A DNA stretch of 64,000 nucleotides from Rhizopus sp. PT2906 (Eukaryota; Mucoromycota; Mucoromycetes; Mucorales; Rhizopodaceae), in contig JAMYHX010000088.1 of assembly GCA_025529335.1 (NCBI GenBank), positions 1 to 64,000 of the forward strand. The letters are read 5' to 3'. The notes below the pieces were generated by a model. The model was given only the letters and a program-made list of their open reading frames with translations. It did no database searches and was not told the DNA's origin. Positions 22,044-33,455 of this stretch are shown here, piece by piece. The first letter of the stretch is position 1. Every line of letters begins with the position of its first letter. A program made the position numbers and the translations under genes.

Positions 22044-24612
22044 GAATAAAAAGGAAGAGTAAGAAAGAAAGATGTATTTAAAAAAGAAAACTAACTTTTC
22101 CGTCTTTATATACAATTGAATGTATCACCGATCCGAACAATGAAAGGGCTAGGAGAAAGGGAGAAGGTAAAAGTTAAATGATAGGAAGGGGAAAAAATAG
22201 GATGTTTGTCAGAAATGTAACAAAGGTTAGGTAGTGTGGAGAAAGTAGTGCTATAAAAAAAGGATATTGGAACAAGGTAATAAAATAAAGGTAACCACAT
22301 GAAAGGGGAGACAGAGCACAGAGCACACACAGAGAGAGAGAGAGAATACATGATAGGAAGGGGAAGGGGAGAGAGCTTTAAATTCCAAAGAAAGGAGGAA
22401 AAAAGAGAGAGAAGTGTATGTCAAAATGCTAGATTGTGTATTTTTCATTTTAGCTTCTAGTCCTTCTAAAGCGGCCCTTCTGTTTCAGGCCATTAAAATA
22501 AGGGCAAATACGGTGATCGAACAATAATTCTTTACCCCATAATGCATCATATTAATAGATATAGGAGCTTTTATCCATCATTCTATGTGCTTGTGTATGT
22601 AAGTATAGTAAGATATGCTCTGCATGATATTACACAACGTTGAAAAGAGTCTTAAAAAGAAAGAATATATATATGTATATATATATATGTATAGACCGTG
22701 GAGCGAAAACGATTTTTTTTTGTTAATCTTATACTAGTACTTGTTTATCATAAGAATTATTACAACGACAGTTAAAAGTAGAAATGACAACGGAAGGGAG
22801 CTTAGTAAATGACGAGAAAAGAAAGTATAGTTAAGGAGGCACGCATTGGCATGCTTGTTATACCAGGAATTTAAAAAAGAAACTCCTTTCTTATTTCTCT
22901 CTTTCTGAGGACAATACAAGTATATTGAAAAGAAGTATTATCGGTTCATTTGTATATGATTAGATATACAGTTGATTTAAACCATATGGAGTATTTCTGT
23001 CTTGTCTATATTTCCTTTGAAAGAGTCGACATCACGACCACATCTATTATATGCAGATATGATAGTATTGACGAAAGCCCGCTCAAAATAATATAATACA
23101 AGCACGATAGACATATTTTATTCCTGGGTAACAAAAGAAGAAGGAGACACAAACTAAAATGAGGGGAAGGTAAAATTACTTAGGGAGCATAAGAATGGAG
23201 GGAGAGGGGGGAAAAAAGAGGCCGGAATTGACTAATAAGCTCAGGTCTGATTAGGTAATAGTGAAATACGGGTTCCGTCTTGTAAATAGTGATCTACTTT
23301 TGATGGGTGTAGTTGTCTCCTTTTGGTAGACGCTTTTGTCACCTGATTTGCATTTATTTATCCCTCGACATATCTTGATAAATTAAATTTAAAAAATACG
23401 AAAGCACAAGCACTGCAGTTACCGATGTGCTATGTAAGCAGATAGATGCATGTTGATATACTGTCACTGTCAGAAAGAACTGAAATAAAGTTGCATTCAA
23501 ATGATCTTCCGTTCTAGTTCATCACTTTATGAGTACAAGATGGCCGTAGTGGGCCGATAAAGCCTCCATGGCTCGTGCGACAGAAATTCTATTGAGCACG
23601 ATTTTAAAAACGTTCGCTCTGATAGTTTTGTTTATAAGGAAGGGGGCGCTTAGGTTTATGAATTAATAAAAGCGCGAATCGCAACGATTCTTTGCCTACA
23701 ACAAGTAGGTGTAATGCACTCTAAAGCAAGTAATTAATGAACAAAAAGGCGTTTGCTGTCAAACTCTAACTGAATTCATAAAGGGAGCTTTCATCAGTAT
23801 TAAACAAACACCTTAACTACGATATATTAATAATCCATATTCTTCTTTATCGTCTTCTGCTAATGATGTACACGTTCCTTTCTTCTAAAGCGCTCTATTG
23901 ATTTGCTCTCTCCTATAAAATTCATTCTTTTCATATACTATAATCTCTCTCTCTATCTATCTATCTATTAATATGAATGGGACAGCAATATTAAGCCCAA
24001 AGCCAACTAAACTTATACTCAATACCTCATATTTTCCTAGTAAAGTATATCTTGCCACCAAAAGATATAAAAGTAAGGAGGGAATCATTTCCATTTTTAT
24101 AACAAAGACCTAAAATTATAAAAAAGGAACACTATACGAGAAGGGAAAGTGAACAGAAAAAGACAGACGTTTATCTTTTTGTGGTAGTAAAGTTCAAATA
24201 AAAGAAAGTACAAATATATATATAAACATGATAAGCTTTAGCAAGAAAAAATGGACATTTATTGAACAATCCTAAATGATTTGTGTGATTCTTCCCTTAA
24301 TATTTTTACACTTTATTAATTAAAAAACTTCCAAAGTTTAATAAATCTATAAACGTAAACAGAACTGCTGATATCAAGAGTCATTCTATAATAAAAAATA
24401 TTGATCAAGGAGTCGTGTATTTGCGTGTGATAACCATGCGGACCGAACATCTCTCCAATTTGGTCAGATACTATTCGATTATTTACTTTATAGACCATGT
24501 TTATGTCTACAAAGGTAAAACATTCTACCGCCGCTCTCCTAAAAATAGGCCGTGCACTGTCGCATAATATCGGAGTACTTTGTAGAAATTATGAGAGAGC
24601 CTTTCTCACAAT
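22001..24612. other. 2.6-kb spacer upstream of homeodomain gene
   Basis: The largest gap between firm genes in the centre of the window. It contains a GA run (22330-22346), a (TA)n/TATG tract (22664-22692) and a CTAT repeat (about 23947-23968). The minus frame ending at 24316 stays open for about 90 codons, but its composition is AT-driven and it lacks a start with context. It is probably regulatory DNA, with short tandem repeats. Confidence 0.5.
22011..22043 (-). promoter_or_regulatory. (CAA)11-type leader just upstream of homeodomain ATG
   Basis: On the coding strand about eleven CAA units end roughly ten bases before the ATG. If transcribed, it would form an unstructured C/A-rich 5' leader. 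CAA-repeat leaders are known to favour translation initiation in other systems; that role here is inference. Confidence 0.5.
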
Positions 24613-26099
24613 ATGAATTTGCCCAAAACAAAAGCAGCTACAGAATTAAAGGCCTTGCTTCAAAATAAGTACAATAAGGTAAGCTTTATTCATCAATATT
24701 TATTGTTTCCTAAATTATTTCTAGAATTGCTTTGATTGCTACTCTAAAGGACCGACATGGGCATCTGTGACCTTTGGCATCTTTATTTGTCAAGATTGTG
24801 CAGCCATTCACCGTAATTTAGGCGTTCACATCAGTTTTGTCAAGTAATTGACCATAAAGCAAGAAAAGATCTGATGGAGGAACTGATTCGACTTATTTTA
24901 ATAGATCCACATTATTAGATGCTTGGACACAGCAACAAATAGACATGATGACACTTGGAGGAAACGCTAATGCTCGAGAAGCATTTGGAGAAGCATTATT
25001 AAGCTTAAAGGATCTCAAAACCAAGTACACGAGCAAGTCGGCCTTATCCTATAGAGACAAACTACAGAAAAAAGTACAAGAAAAGGGGAAAGCGCTAGAA
25101 AATGATGATGTGGACCTTATTCATTTAGATCAATTATCACTACAACAAGCTCAGAACGATTCATCTCTGATAGACTTTTCAACCGAGCCAGTTCCTGATG
25201 TTGTAAATACCGCACCTGACTTTGAGGATCTAGATATTTTCAAACCTGTAAAGGACAACATACCCTCCAAGTCACAGAGTTCAGTCTTTGATGAACTCAT
25301 GGCATCACCTACGCCTACAGCAGATGATAAATTTTTTGATCAGTTAGAAAAGACCATGGAGAATAAGAAGAAGCGTACATTCAAACCCAAGGCGCGTGGC
25401 CATTCATCAAAGTTGGGTGCACGAAAGGTACAGTCGACTGTGTTTCAGCAGCAAGAAGAACTGGCGCGACGTGAAGAGCGGATGAGACAGGAAGGGGTAG
25501 ATGAAGATAGTATAGGCAGAAGTAGTCGGAACCATCTGCTTGCAATAAATACTGAGCCTATTCCTAAGCTACAACCACCCACAGCATTATCTGGAAGATT
25601 GATGTATCAACCTGCTAATAAAGAAAAAGAAGAACAAGATCCTGATAGATTAGGCATCATGTCTTTAAAGAGTGCGTCTCAGAATCATAGAACGATTAAA
25701 AGAGAACAAGATGATGACGACGACGATGATACCACATTTGCTCGCGAAAAGTTTGGAAATGCAAAATCGATATCTTCAGATCAATACTTTGGTCGAAATG
25801 AGTATGACGCGGATCGACAGTCTGCAAACAGCAGTCGTCTTGCGCAGTTTCAGAATTCATCAAGTATATCATCCGATCAGTATTTTGGAAGAAAGTCATC
25901 ACAACGCACGACAACACCATTATCTAAAAAGATTTTGCACGCTGCTTCAAAAGGAGCATCCAAGATACAAAATATGTTGGCTGAATTAGAGGTAATTGTC
26001 ATTTTACTCCTGCTAAATCTGACATATTAATTATGCTTAAATCATCTAGTAAAAGCAAAAGAAACCACTTCTCTCTTTTCCTCTTTGTTTTAGATTTAG
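24613..26099 (+). CDS. GLO3: ArfGAP, Glo3/ArfGAP2-3 type
   Basis: Stimulates GTP hydrolysis by Arf1 on COPI vesicles. Four exons (24613-24678, 24725-24843, 24905-25991, 26094-26099) give 425 residues. The ArfGAP zinc finger is CFDC, sixteen residues, CQDC, followed by AAIHRNLGVHISFVKSTLLDAW with the catalytic Arg in HRNLG. The C-terminal half carries repeated SSDQYFGR-type motifs (residues around 275 and 308), the Glo3 regulatory motif signature, and a basic stretch KKRTFKPKARG. The last exon is only ATT TAG, inferred from a good donor after LAELE; without it the protein would gain a hydrophobic 12-residue tail. Confidence 0.93.
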
Positions 26100-26780
26100 G
26101 ATTGTGTTATGAATAAAGGACTAATGATGGGTTGAGAAGGGATGTAAAATAAATAGGAAAGCGCTGCACGCATGCAAAAAACTCGGGTTTACTGTTTGTA
26201 TAGCACATTTGTACAGCAAACAGCATTGGACACACAGCACTATGTACAACACTGAAGAATATATCGATGAGTCTCTATATAACCTCTTTATTAAAATCAC
26301 AACACGAGAGAGAGAGAGAGAGGGCCCATTATTACACGCAGCATCATTTTATATGCGACAGGATTATTGCATGAATTAAATATGAACAACAAGAATAGAG
26401 AGTATGGTGCGTTATTAAAGTATAACGCATTTTGGGTTGTTCTTTCTGATAAGATGAAGTGTTTATGACAGATATTCTATATGAAGGATTGTGCGTAATG
26501 CTGCTTGCAAAGCCCGGCAATTCTCTATAAGATCGCTACGGAATATGAATGACGCCTCCAAAGTGTACAAGTGGCAAAGTTCTAGAGGAATTCCAAGCTG
26601 TATCAGATGAAAAGATAACACTTTAAGCAGCAGCTGACCGATACAGGCTTCAATAGATACGGAAGAGTGATAAAACTCTACTACTTTAGTTTGACCAATT
26701 TATCTTCAAGCTCATTCAATATATTTAAACTCCAAATACTGTATTCTTTTTTTTTTTTTTTTCTTTTCTTTTTTCAATAA
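26100..26780. other. intergenic between ArfGAP and Tim21
   Basis: A GA-dinucleotide run at 26305-26322 and a T-rich tract at 26746-26762 just before the Tim21 ATG. I see no gene. Confidence 0.6.
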
Positions 26781-27498
26781 ATGTTTCGAATTTTAAGGTA
26801 AATTCAGCACAAAGAATAAACAAAAAAGATATTGAAATATGATAATAACACCAATAGTTCTATAAAGTAAACGTTCCGTCGGTGGTTTCCCAAAAGCCTC
26901 TGTTCTCAAAACAAGACAGTACAGTGCCCCTGTTCGATATACAAATAAAGCATCCAAGCAGAACGCATTGGCTACTGCAAAACCATGGAGTGAACTGTCT
27001 ACTCCTCAAAAAGGTATTTATGCTTACTTGAGTGAAATGTTATTAACCTTTTCATCCTCAGTCGTGGTTGCTTCAAAGACAACGTTTAATGTTGGTATTA
27101 TTCTAACAGGATTCGCACTGACATCAGCTATTGTATATTATATTGGTTCTGAATTATTCGGATCACAAAGTACAACCAGCATCTTTTCTGATGCTGTCGA
27201 CCGAGTTAAAGCCAATGAGGAGATCGTTTCAATCTTGGGAGAACCTATTAAAGCACATGGAGAGCCTAGTAGAAACAGTCGTAGACGTAACAGAAGAATA
27301 GCATCACAAGTAGTCGAAGACCAAGAACATAAACCTCATTTGTTTATGCGATTCTATCTTGAGGGCTCAATTACCCAAGGAACAGTCATGCTGGAAATGA
27401 TTAAGGATGAAAAGGATAAATGGCAGTACAAACAGCTCTACGTGGACGTACCAGGACAAGGATTACCTTCTAGACGAATTTATTTAGAGCGTAAATGA
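26781..27498 (+). CDS. TIM21: mitochondrial import translocase subunit Tim21
   Basis: Tim21 is an inner-membrane subunit of the TIM23 presequence translocase that contacts TOM and respiratory complexes. Two exons (26781-26797 and 26868-27498) give 215 residues. Exon 1 codes only MFRIL and part of Ser; joining it to AAACGTTCC makes a basic presequence (KRSVGGFPKASVLKTRQYSA). One membrane span follows (about 75-95, GIILTGFALTSAIVYYI), then the intermembrane-space domain SIFSDAVDRVKANEEIVSIL...GEPIKAHGE and the terminal beta strands with LFMRFYLEGSITQGTV. A basic insertion NSRRRNRR lies inside that domain. The short first exon is an inference from frame. Confidence 0.93.
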
Positions 27499-27624
27499 AT
27501 ATAATAAAAAAGGAGGTAGACAAGAAAGCGTACGTGTACGTGTGTGTGATAGAGCGTGTGCGTATGTGATAAAGATGTGTGTATATTAAAAGATATTAAA
27601 AGATGTGAGAGATAGAGAAATGAA

Positions 27625-29419
27625 TTATTTGTTGAAAGAAAATCCCTTCTTTTTAGCTGTCTTCTCTGGAGTCAAGGGTCTGCCTGATTCCAAGCGACGC
27701 TTCTTTTCTTCCAAGTCAGCACGTTGCTTCTCAAGTGCATCCTTCATCTCCTTATGACGGGCATACAACTACAATAACACAGTTAGCCATTTCATCCCTT
27801 GATTATATTTCTATCATTACCTCTTCTTCTGACTGCTTCAATTTGGCTTCCTTTTCTTGTACCTTAGCCTGGAAGACAGATCTCATTTCTGCTTCCATCT
27901 TGGCTAATTTCTGCTCATGAGCAAGTCGTTCTTCTTCCATCTTTTGAACAGGGCTATTGTCATTGTGTGAAATTGCATTCTTTTGAGTAGAATATTGTTA
28001 ACTTACTTGACTTCCTTGAACACAGAAGGATCTTGTTGGATACCCATGGCTGTTAATTTCTCGGTACGGTAATTTTCATAGAGAACATCATTGGTATACT
28101 CCTTGAGTTCTTCCATGTGAGTACTATTAAATGGTTAATTCAGTGTCTTTAATAGGGCAAAGATTATTTACCGAATAAGCATCTGACGAAGCTTAACAAA
28201 GTCACAGTGTTCTTCATTATCAACTTCGATAACACCCCAAGGGTATTTACGACCACGTACACGACGACCACCTTCGATTTCAAATTCCTTATCTGAACCG
28301 ACGACAGCGAATGGAATCTTGCTCATAATTTCTTTATTTTCAGCGATAGTCTCTTGATCGTCATACTCATAAACAGGAGCTTGATAGATTTGAATATTAT
28401 GATAAGCAATATCTGCCAAGATACGTTCCTTGAAGGCAGCGACTTCTTCCTCTGTCAAAGTATCTGCTTTGGCAATAACAGGGATCAAGTTGACACGAGT
28501 GTGAAGACGGCGCATGAATTCGATGTCAAGAGGCTTCAAACTGTATATAATATAAGTACATTTACAATACACACACATTTACATATTCGTATATACTTAC
28601 GCATGACCTGTAGGTGCAATGAAATAGATACAGGCATGAATACGATTATCGACCATACGACGACGGTTCACACGATTCTCTTGCTCGAGGTAAGCATCGA
28701 AGCGAGCCTCGATATTGTCCAAAATAGGCTTCCAACTATTTAATTTATATGATTTAGCATCATTTAAGGTAACACAACACGTGTGTACAATACCTTTCTT
28801 CGTTATTCACAAAATCACCAAAACCAGGTGTATCAACCACAGTCAATCTTAACTTGACACCATTTTCTTCAATATCTGATGTGATTGACTTGACTTCAAC
28901 TGTTTGAGTTGTCTCATGAGTTAATTCAACTGTCTCTTTTGGTGGATATAATTGTGTATTGAACAATGTGTTTACAAGAGTTGATTTACCAAGGCCAGAT
29001 TCACCTATTAAAAGTCAGTGCCCTTTTCTTCTTCTTCTTATGCCCCTCTCTATCTCTCTCTCTCTTGACCCCCCTTTCTCTTTCTCCTTTTTTTTTGTTG
29101 CCTGCTTTTCCTTCTTATCACCCCCCTTTTTGTTTCTTCTCCTTTTTATATGTATTCTCCAAGTAACTTTACCTACTACCATACAAGTGAATTGAAAGCC
29201 TTTCTTTACTGACTTGCGGTGTACTTGATTAGGAAGATTGGCAAAACCAACATAGCCTTGTAACTTTTTACGCAAGACAGTAATCTATATAAAAGTGAAT
29301 ACAGAGTTGACAACATTTTATTATTCTAGGACTTACACCAGAAGGAGTGTTCGTTTGGTCTATAAAAGATAAGTCAACACACGACATTAATTATACAAGA
29401 TATATAGTTTACCAGACAT
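27625..29419 (-). CDS. CDC3: septin, Cdc3/AspB group
   Basis: Septins polymerise into filaments at the bud neck, septa and cortex. Nine exons (29419-29413, 29359-29337, 29284-29173, 29004-28794, 28735-28601, 28540-28172, 28123-28007, 27953-27821, 27768-27625) give 416 residues. After a short N-terminus the Cdc3-type YVGFANLPNQVHRKSVKKGF leads into the P-loop GESGLGKST, switch II DTPGFGDF and G4 AKAD. The septin unique element follows (RKYPWGVIEVDNEEHCDF...THMEELKEYTNDVLYENYR). The C-terminal 85 residues form a charged coiled coil ending KKGFSFNK. The first two exons, 7 and 23 bases of coding sequence, are unusually small. Confidence 0.95.
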
Positions 29420-29785
29420 GATTATAACAACTTTTGTTTAAAAGAAAAAAGAGAGAAAAGAGAGAAAGCTTATGTTTTATCACAGATAAAGAATAAAGGG
29501 GATAAAGGGGGAATCTTTTTTTTTTCTTGTAAAAAGGGACTTTGCTCTGTTGAAAAGGGAAAGAAGAAAGGGGGAAAAAAAAAGAATACAAAATAAATGT
29601 TCACTTTTTGCAGGTTCTACAAACAACGAGTTGTGTTCATCAAAGCGTGTATAAATAAGCCAATCATCATTTATCGGAGTATGTAGTATAAATCTCATAA
29701 AAATGAACTACTTCCAAAAAAGTAAAGCCAAGCCTCAAGTAAATTTAAGGTGCATCTTTATCTTTTGTATAATAAATTTACAACC
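29420..29785. other. divergent spacer, septin and small basic protein
   Basis: Poly-T/A rich. The minus frames here are F/L/S-rich shadows. An ATG at 29703 opens a short basic frame that does not splice in frame to the next gene. Confidence 0.5.
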
Positions 29786-30239
29786 ATGTCAACTAAATTA
29801 GCCAAACAAACTTTAAATCTATTAAACGATACTAAAAAGACAAATAATGACAAAGATACATCCAAGAAGCTCAAATTACCTAAAATCAATAAAGGAATTC
29901 GAAAAGTGAAGCATGAAATGCGATATGGTCGACATAAAAAGACAAATCTGTTACAAAAAGAAAAAAAGAGACATGAGAATCCGTTAGATCAGCTATATCA
30001 AGAAGAATTATCAGCTGAAGAAAGACTAAAGCGTAATGTTCAACTTTTACAAAGTGCTTTAAAAGCGAGTGAAGTAGAAAAGTCGATTTATAGAGACGTA
30101 TGTACTTTTTTTTTTTCTTTCTTCTTTCTTTTTATACTAACTATTACTAGGTCATCAAAGAAGCAAAATCAAAAAGAGGTAAAAAGTGGTCAAGTGAAGT
30201 GGATGGTTCTGAGGGAGATGCTGCATATAATAGCGATTA
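29786..30239 (+). CDS. small lysine-rich protein, unknown (nucleolar-like)
   Basis: Two exons (29786-30097, 30151-30239) give about 133 residues. The start was chosen at MSTKLAKQTLNLLND because upstream in-frame codons lack ATG. The protein is strongly basic: KKLKLPKINKGIRKVKHEMR, then KKTNLLQKEKKRHENP, then a helical acidic segment LYQEELSAEERLKRNVQLLQ and an acidic tail ending DAAYNSD. No catalytic or zinc motif is visible. Composition is like small ribosome-assembly proteins, but I do not recognise the family. The 53-base intron has consensus ends and both sides keep the frame. Confidence 0.7.
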
Positions 30240-30332
30240 AGTAACTAGAAGACTAATGAATAAAAGATAAAGTATTGTTCATTTTATACTTACCGAGGCG
30301 TTAAGGAATGCACAGCCGTTATAGACAGCACA

Positions 30333-31042
30333 TTAAATCCAGGGAACACCATTAGCCTCTTTTGTAGGGCTTTCATTGTTATGCTTTGATTTGTAAACAA
30401 AAATATCATATATATTGAATGCACTATTTACATCGCGATTCCACACAGTACCACGATGTTCGCACTTGAGGATAGCGTATACTTTTCGCTTTGATCCAGA
30501 TTGAGTAAGAGAAGTTGATTCGCAAAAGGTCTTGAAATTCTTCTTGATATTATCAGAAGGCATGTTTTCCTTGACTAGCAAAGATAGAGAATATGTTACT
30601 GAAAGTGATCAGTTCCATCACAAGAAGGACATCAAACTTGCTTTTGCTCATCACTTGTCGCCTTTTTAAGTGCTTCAGTCTTACTGGCCTTGCTTTGATA
30701 TTTCTTTGAGGTCATGCAATCAAATGTACAGTCAGTGGAAGGAATATGAGCGGATAATGCAGCTTCAACGCTCACATTAGTACTGACTGCAGACACAGGC
30801 GTCTTTTCATTGATAACAACTCCTTTTCTAAATAACGGCGTATCTTGAAAATCGTCATCACTTGCTTCAAAAGCTGTACTCTTGAATAAACCTGTCCGCG
30901 TCTGCGTAAACAAAAAAGGGAGTCTGCGATTAGCGGTTAGTGGACCCTTAACATATGTAGCGTCAACTTTATATTTTACATGCCTTTGGAGACGGAGGGT
31001 CATCATCTTTCTTTCGTCCCATATTGGAATAAAATAAATCAA
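30333..31042 (-). pseudogene. relic of a TnpB/Fanzor-like transposon protein
   Basis: The last readable part (30333-30560) has the C-terminal mark of TnpB, OrfB and Fanzor nucleases: a zinc-ribbon segment AILKCEHRGTVW followed by the RuvC-III type NRDVNSAFNIYDIF. Bases 30599-30631 encode CPSCDGTDHFQ, a zinc-knuckle-like piece, bounded by stops on both sides. Upstream, 30632-31042 is open for 136 codons (MMTLRLQRHVKYKVDATY to SDEQKQV) with no known domain. In the ribbon, Arg stands where the second Cys of CxxC is expected, and the first Cys pair is missing. Frameshift and stops make this a dead, partial copy. The RuvC-I and RuvC-II motifs were not found. Confidence 0.55.
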
Positions 31043-31407
31043 AAAGGAAAAGTAACTGCAGTTAGCCTTGTCATGTTAATGATGAACAACTTTTTGCTTA
31101 ATCATGTTTTGTTTAATAGTAAAACGTTTCTCGAATGAAAAAAGCACTCTACTTTAGACACATTGTACATTGTGCTTTGATCTATTTCTATTAAAAACTA
31201 ACGATCAAAGTACTCTTCTTTAAAAAGCGACAGATAAGAATGGCTTCTCAGAATGACGCACGATGACAATCGAATTATAGTAGCACATCAGCCCCTATTT
31301 TTATTTTTTACTGCATTAGCAAGGGAGTATGATTGTATCGAGCTATAGTCAAATTGGACACTCTCGAAGGAATGAACTTGGAACTCTTTATTATTTTCAG
31401 TTGTGAC
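31043..31407. other. intergenic between relic and hexokinase
   Basis: No protein-like frame in 365 bases, and no terminal inverted repeat of the relic could be recognised. Confidence 0.5.
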
Positions 31408-33001
31408 TTAACGCAATGGCTTATTTAGAGAGGAAGCTTTATACGCCATCATTGCAATAATAGCCGCACCAAAACCAGAGCCATCCCGAGATAATGAAAA
31501 CTTGATATGCTGTGCCATATCTTGTCCAAGCAGCTCAGACAAGGTCTCTTTCATTTGTTCTTCAACATGAGGAAAGAATTCATAAACAGATCCATCAACA
31601 GCTATAGTCGTATTTTTTCCTATATGGTCCGTAAAGGACAATACGGCAGCTATTCCACTAGCAGAAAGGCGGGCAGCACGACGCCCAACAAAGCTGCAGA
31701 TCGATTGGACCATCTGACGATCTGCCAATGATGTCGGCGCTATCTGAAGATCATCTTCTAATATATGACGCGTCTCGTCTAAATCCTCTGAACTGTCAGC
31801 TACGATAGCAGACATATAAGATGTTTCAAAGCTCCATTGCTCATTGAGTTCCGATGACGAATTTCCAGAAAAGAGGAGTCGACGGTCCACAAGATGTAAG
31901 ATCACATTACGAGCGATCTCGCCTAGGTACATGCCGGATATCATCTTTTCAAAGGGTTGTTTACGTGGATTGATTGATTCGCGATCGAGCTTGTTATCAA
32001 AAATAGTATAAGGCAGCACGCGTCTTTCGAGGTCAAATGCTCCCCATTCCATATTGATGACCATATCATCAAATGCCTGCTCTCCTCCTTCCCATTTCGT
32101 AATATTTTGAAGTTTTTCGTAATAAGCTAATTTGACGTGTGGGTATTATAATTTAGTGGGCACACAACCTGTGTATATGTAGCCTTACCAGCATTGGTTC
32201 CTGTTCCTAGAATAACACCCATAAATGACTCTGGATGACGATAAGAATGAGCCATTAAAGTTCCTACTGTATCATTCACCAGCTTGGATAAGGTTAGCTC
32301 ACCTTCGTTTATAATAAGAAATACTTACTGCAGCGACATGAACTTGAACATTCTTTCTTAAAAAGGCGTCTTGAAGCATGGCGACAACATCTTTATCAAT
32401 AGCATTTCTACAAGAGAATCCCTTTGTCCATTGCATCAGAGTTCCCCTGTTAATTGCAGTTTGATTCACTGGAAAAGAAAATGTGAAGCCTAGTTCGAGT
32501 GTCTCTTCGGAAGATCCAAACTCGAAAATAAAGTTATCTACACAGTCTGCGATAAAATCAAACAAGTGGCGTACGTCTCCTGTCTTGAGTTCTTCCGAAA
32601 TGATATATTTTTGTTGACGTACGCTGTAATTCCCATCACCCTTTAGCTCAAACTCACATACCCGCAGATTCGTTCCTCCTAAATCCAGTGCGAGATACTT
32701 TCCCGTCTCATTCCCGGTAGGACGACCGGTGACAAAACTGGGGATCATAGGTACTATATAGACAAGTTGAACATTTGAATTCGTTTAAATAAAGACAGAA
32801 AAAGTTACCTGAAGCACCTTTGTGGTTTAAGCCCTTTCGCATCTCTTCCATAAAGCTATTGACAATGGCTCGAGCACTTTCAACTGTAACATTGAATTGT
32901 TGATACAGTTGCTGTATGGTGGCCTGTTGTTCCTCCGTACCACTTATTCTAGGTACCTCATTATTTGATATAGTCTGAGACGAAGGGAGTGTACTGATCA
33001 T
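31408..33001 (-). CDS. hexokinase
   Basis: Phosphorylates glucose and related hexoses with ATP, the first step of glycolysis. Four exons (33001-32809, 32753-32329, 32282-32189, 32126-31408) give 476 residues, the size of a one-unit fungal hexokinase. Motifs in order: MIPSFVTGRPTGNETG, phosphate-1 LALDLGGTNLRVCEF, sugar-binding LGFTFSFPVNQTAINRGTL with WTKGF, the catalytic Asp in LVNDTVGTLMA, GVILGTGTNA, the NMEWGAFD box, and C-terminal SRDGSGFGAAI (adenosine motif). An ATG further upstream exists in frame but adds low-complexity hydrophobic sequence, so the start at 33001 is preferred. Whether it is a glucokinase or a broad hexokinase cannot be told from sequence. Confidence 0.95.
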
Positions 33002-33455
33002 ATTTAGACAAAGAAAAAGGGAACAGATGAAACAAGAGAGAAAGAGAAGAGAGATTAGCTTTTTTTTTTTCCCGTAAGCATAAATTTCCAAGAACTGATT
33101 TTTCAGGATCCCACGGATTACGACTAGTAACCATAAAAGGTTGAAGCGGAAATCAGCGGTAATGGGATATTCCTGGTTAAACTGAAAAAGAAGGGTGAAT
33201 TGTGTATATGACTTTAACTTCGCGTAACAAGAGTCTTCTTCAAAAATATCTGTCAGTAGAACCATAAGTTTAGATATGCGTCAGAAAAAGAAAAAAAAAA
33301 AAAAAAAAGAATGATTTCTAAACAGGTCAATCTGAAGCAACTTAAAAAGTAGGGCAGTAACACTTTGAAAGGCACTTATCAACGCTTAAACAAATGAACT
33401 TTGGGCTGAAGTCAGCTGACATTTTTCTTATGTATCATACACTGTAAATGTCCTT
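33002..33455. other. intergenic between hexokinase and SS18-like gene
   Basis: AT-rich with an A-tract (33289-33308). It probably serves as hexokinase promoter. No gene is seen. Confidence 0.6.

Noticed and set aside
24316..24590. Open minus frame of about 90 codons
   Set aside because: Protein-like in places but without an ATG with context, splice partner or recognisable family; overlaps likely promoter of the ArfGAP.
29015..29275. Minus ORF with lysine-rich tail at the septin P-loop region
   Set aside because: It is septin exon 3 read through its downstream intron; the P-loop is recovered only after splicing to 29004.
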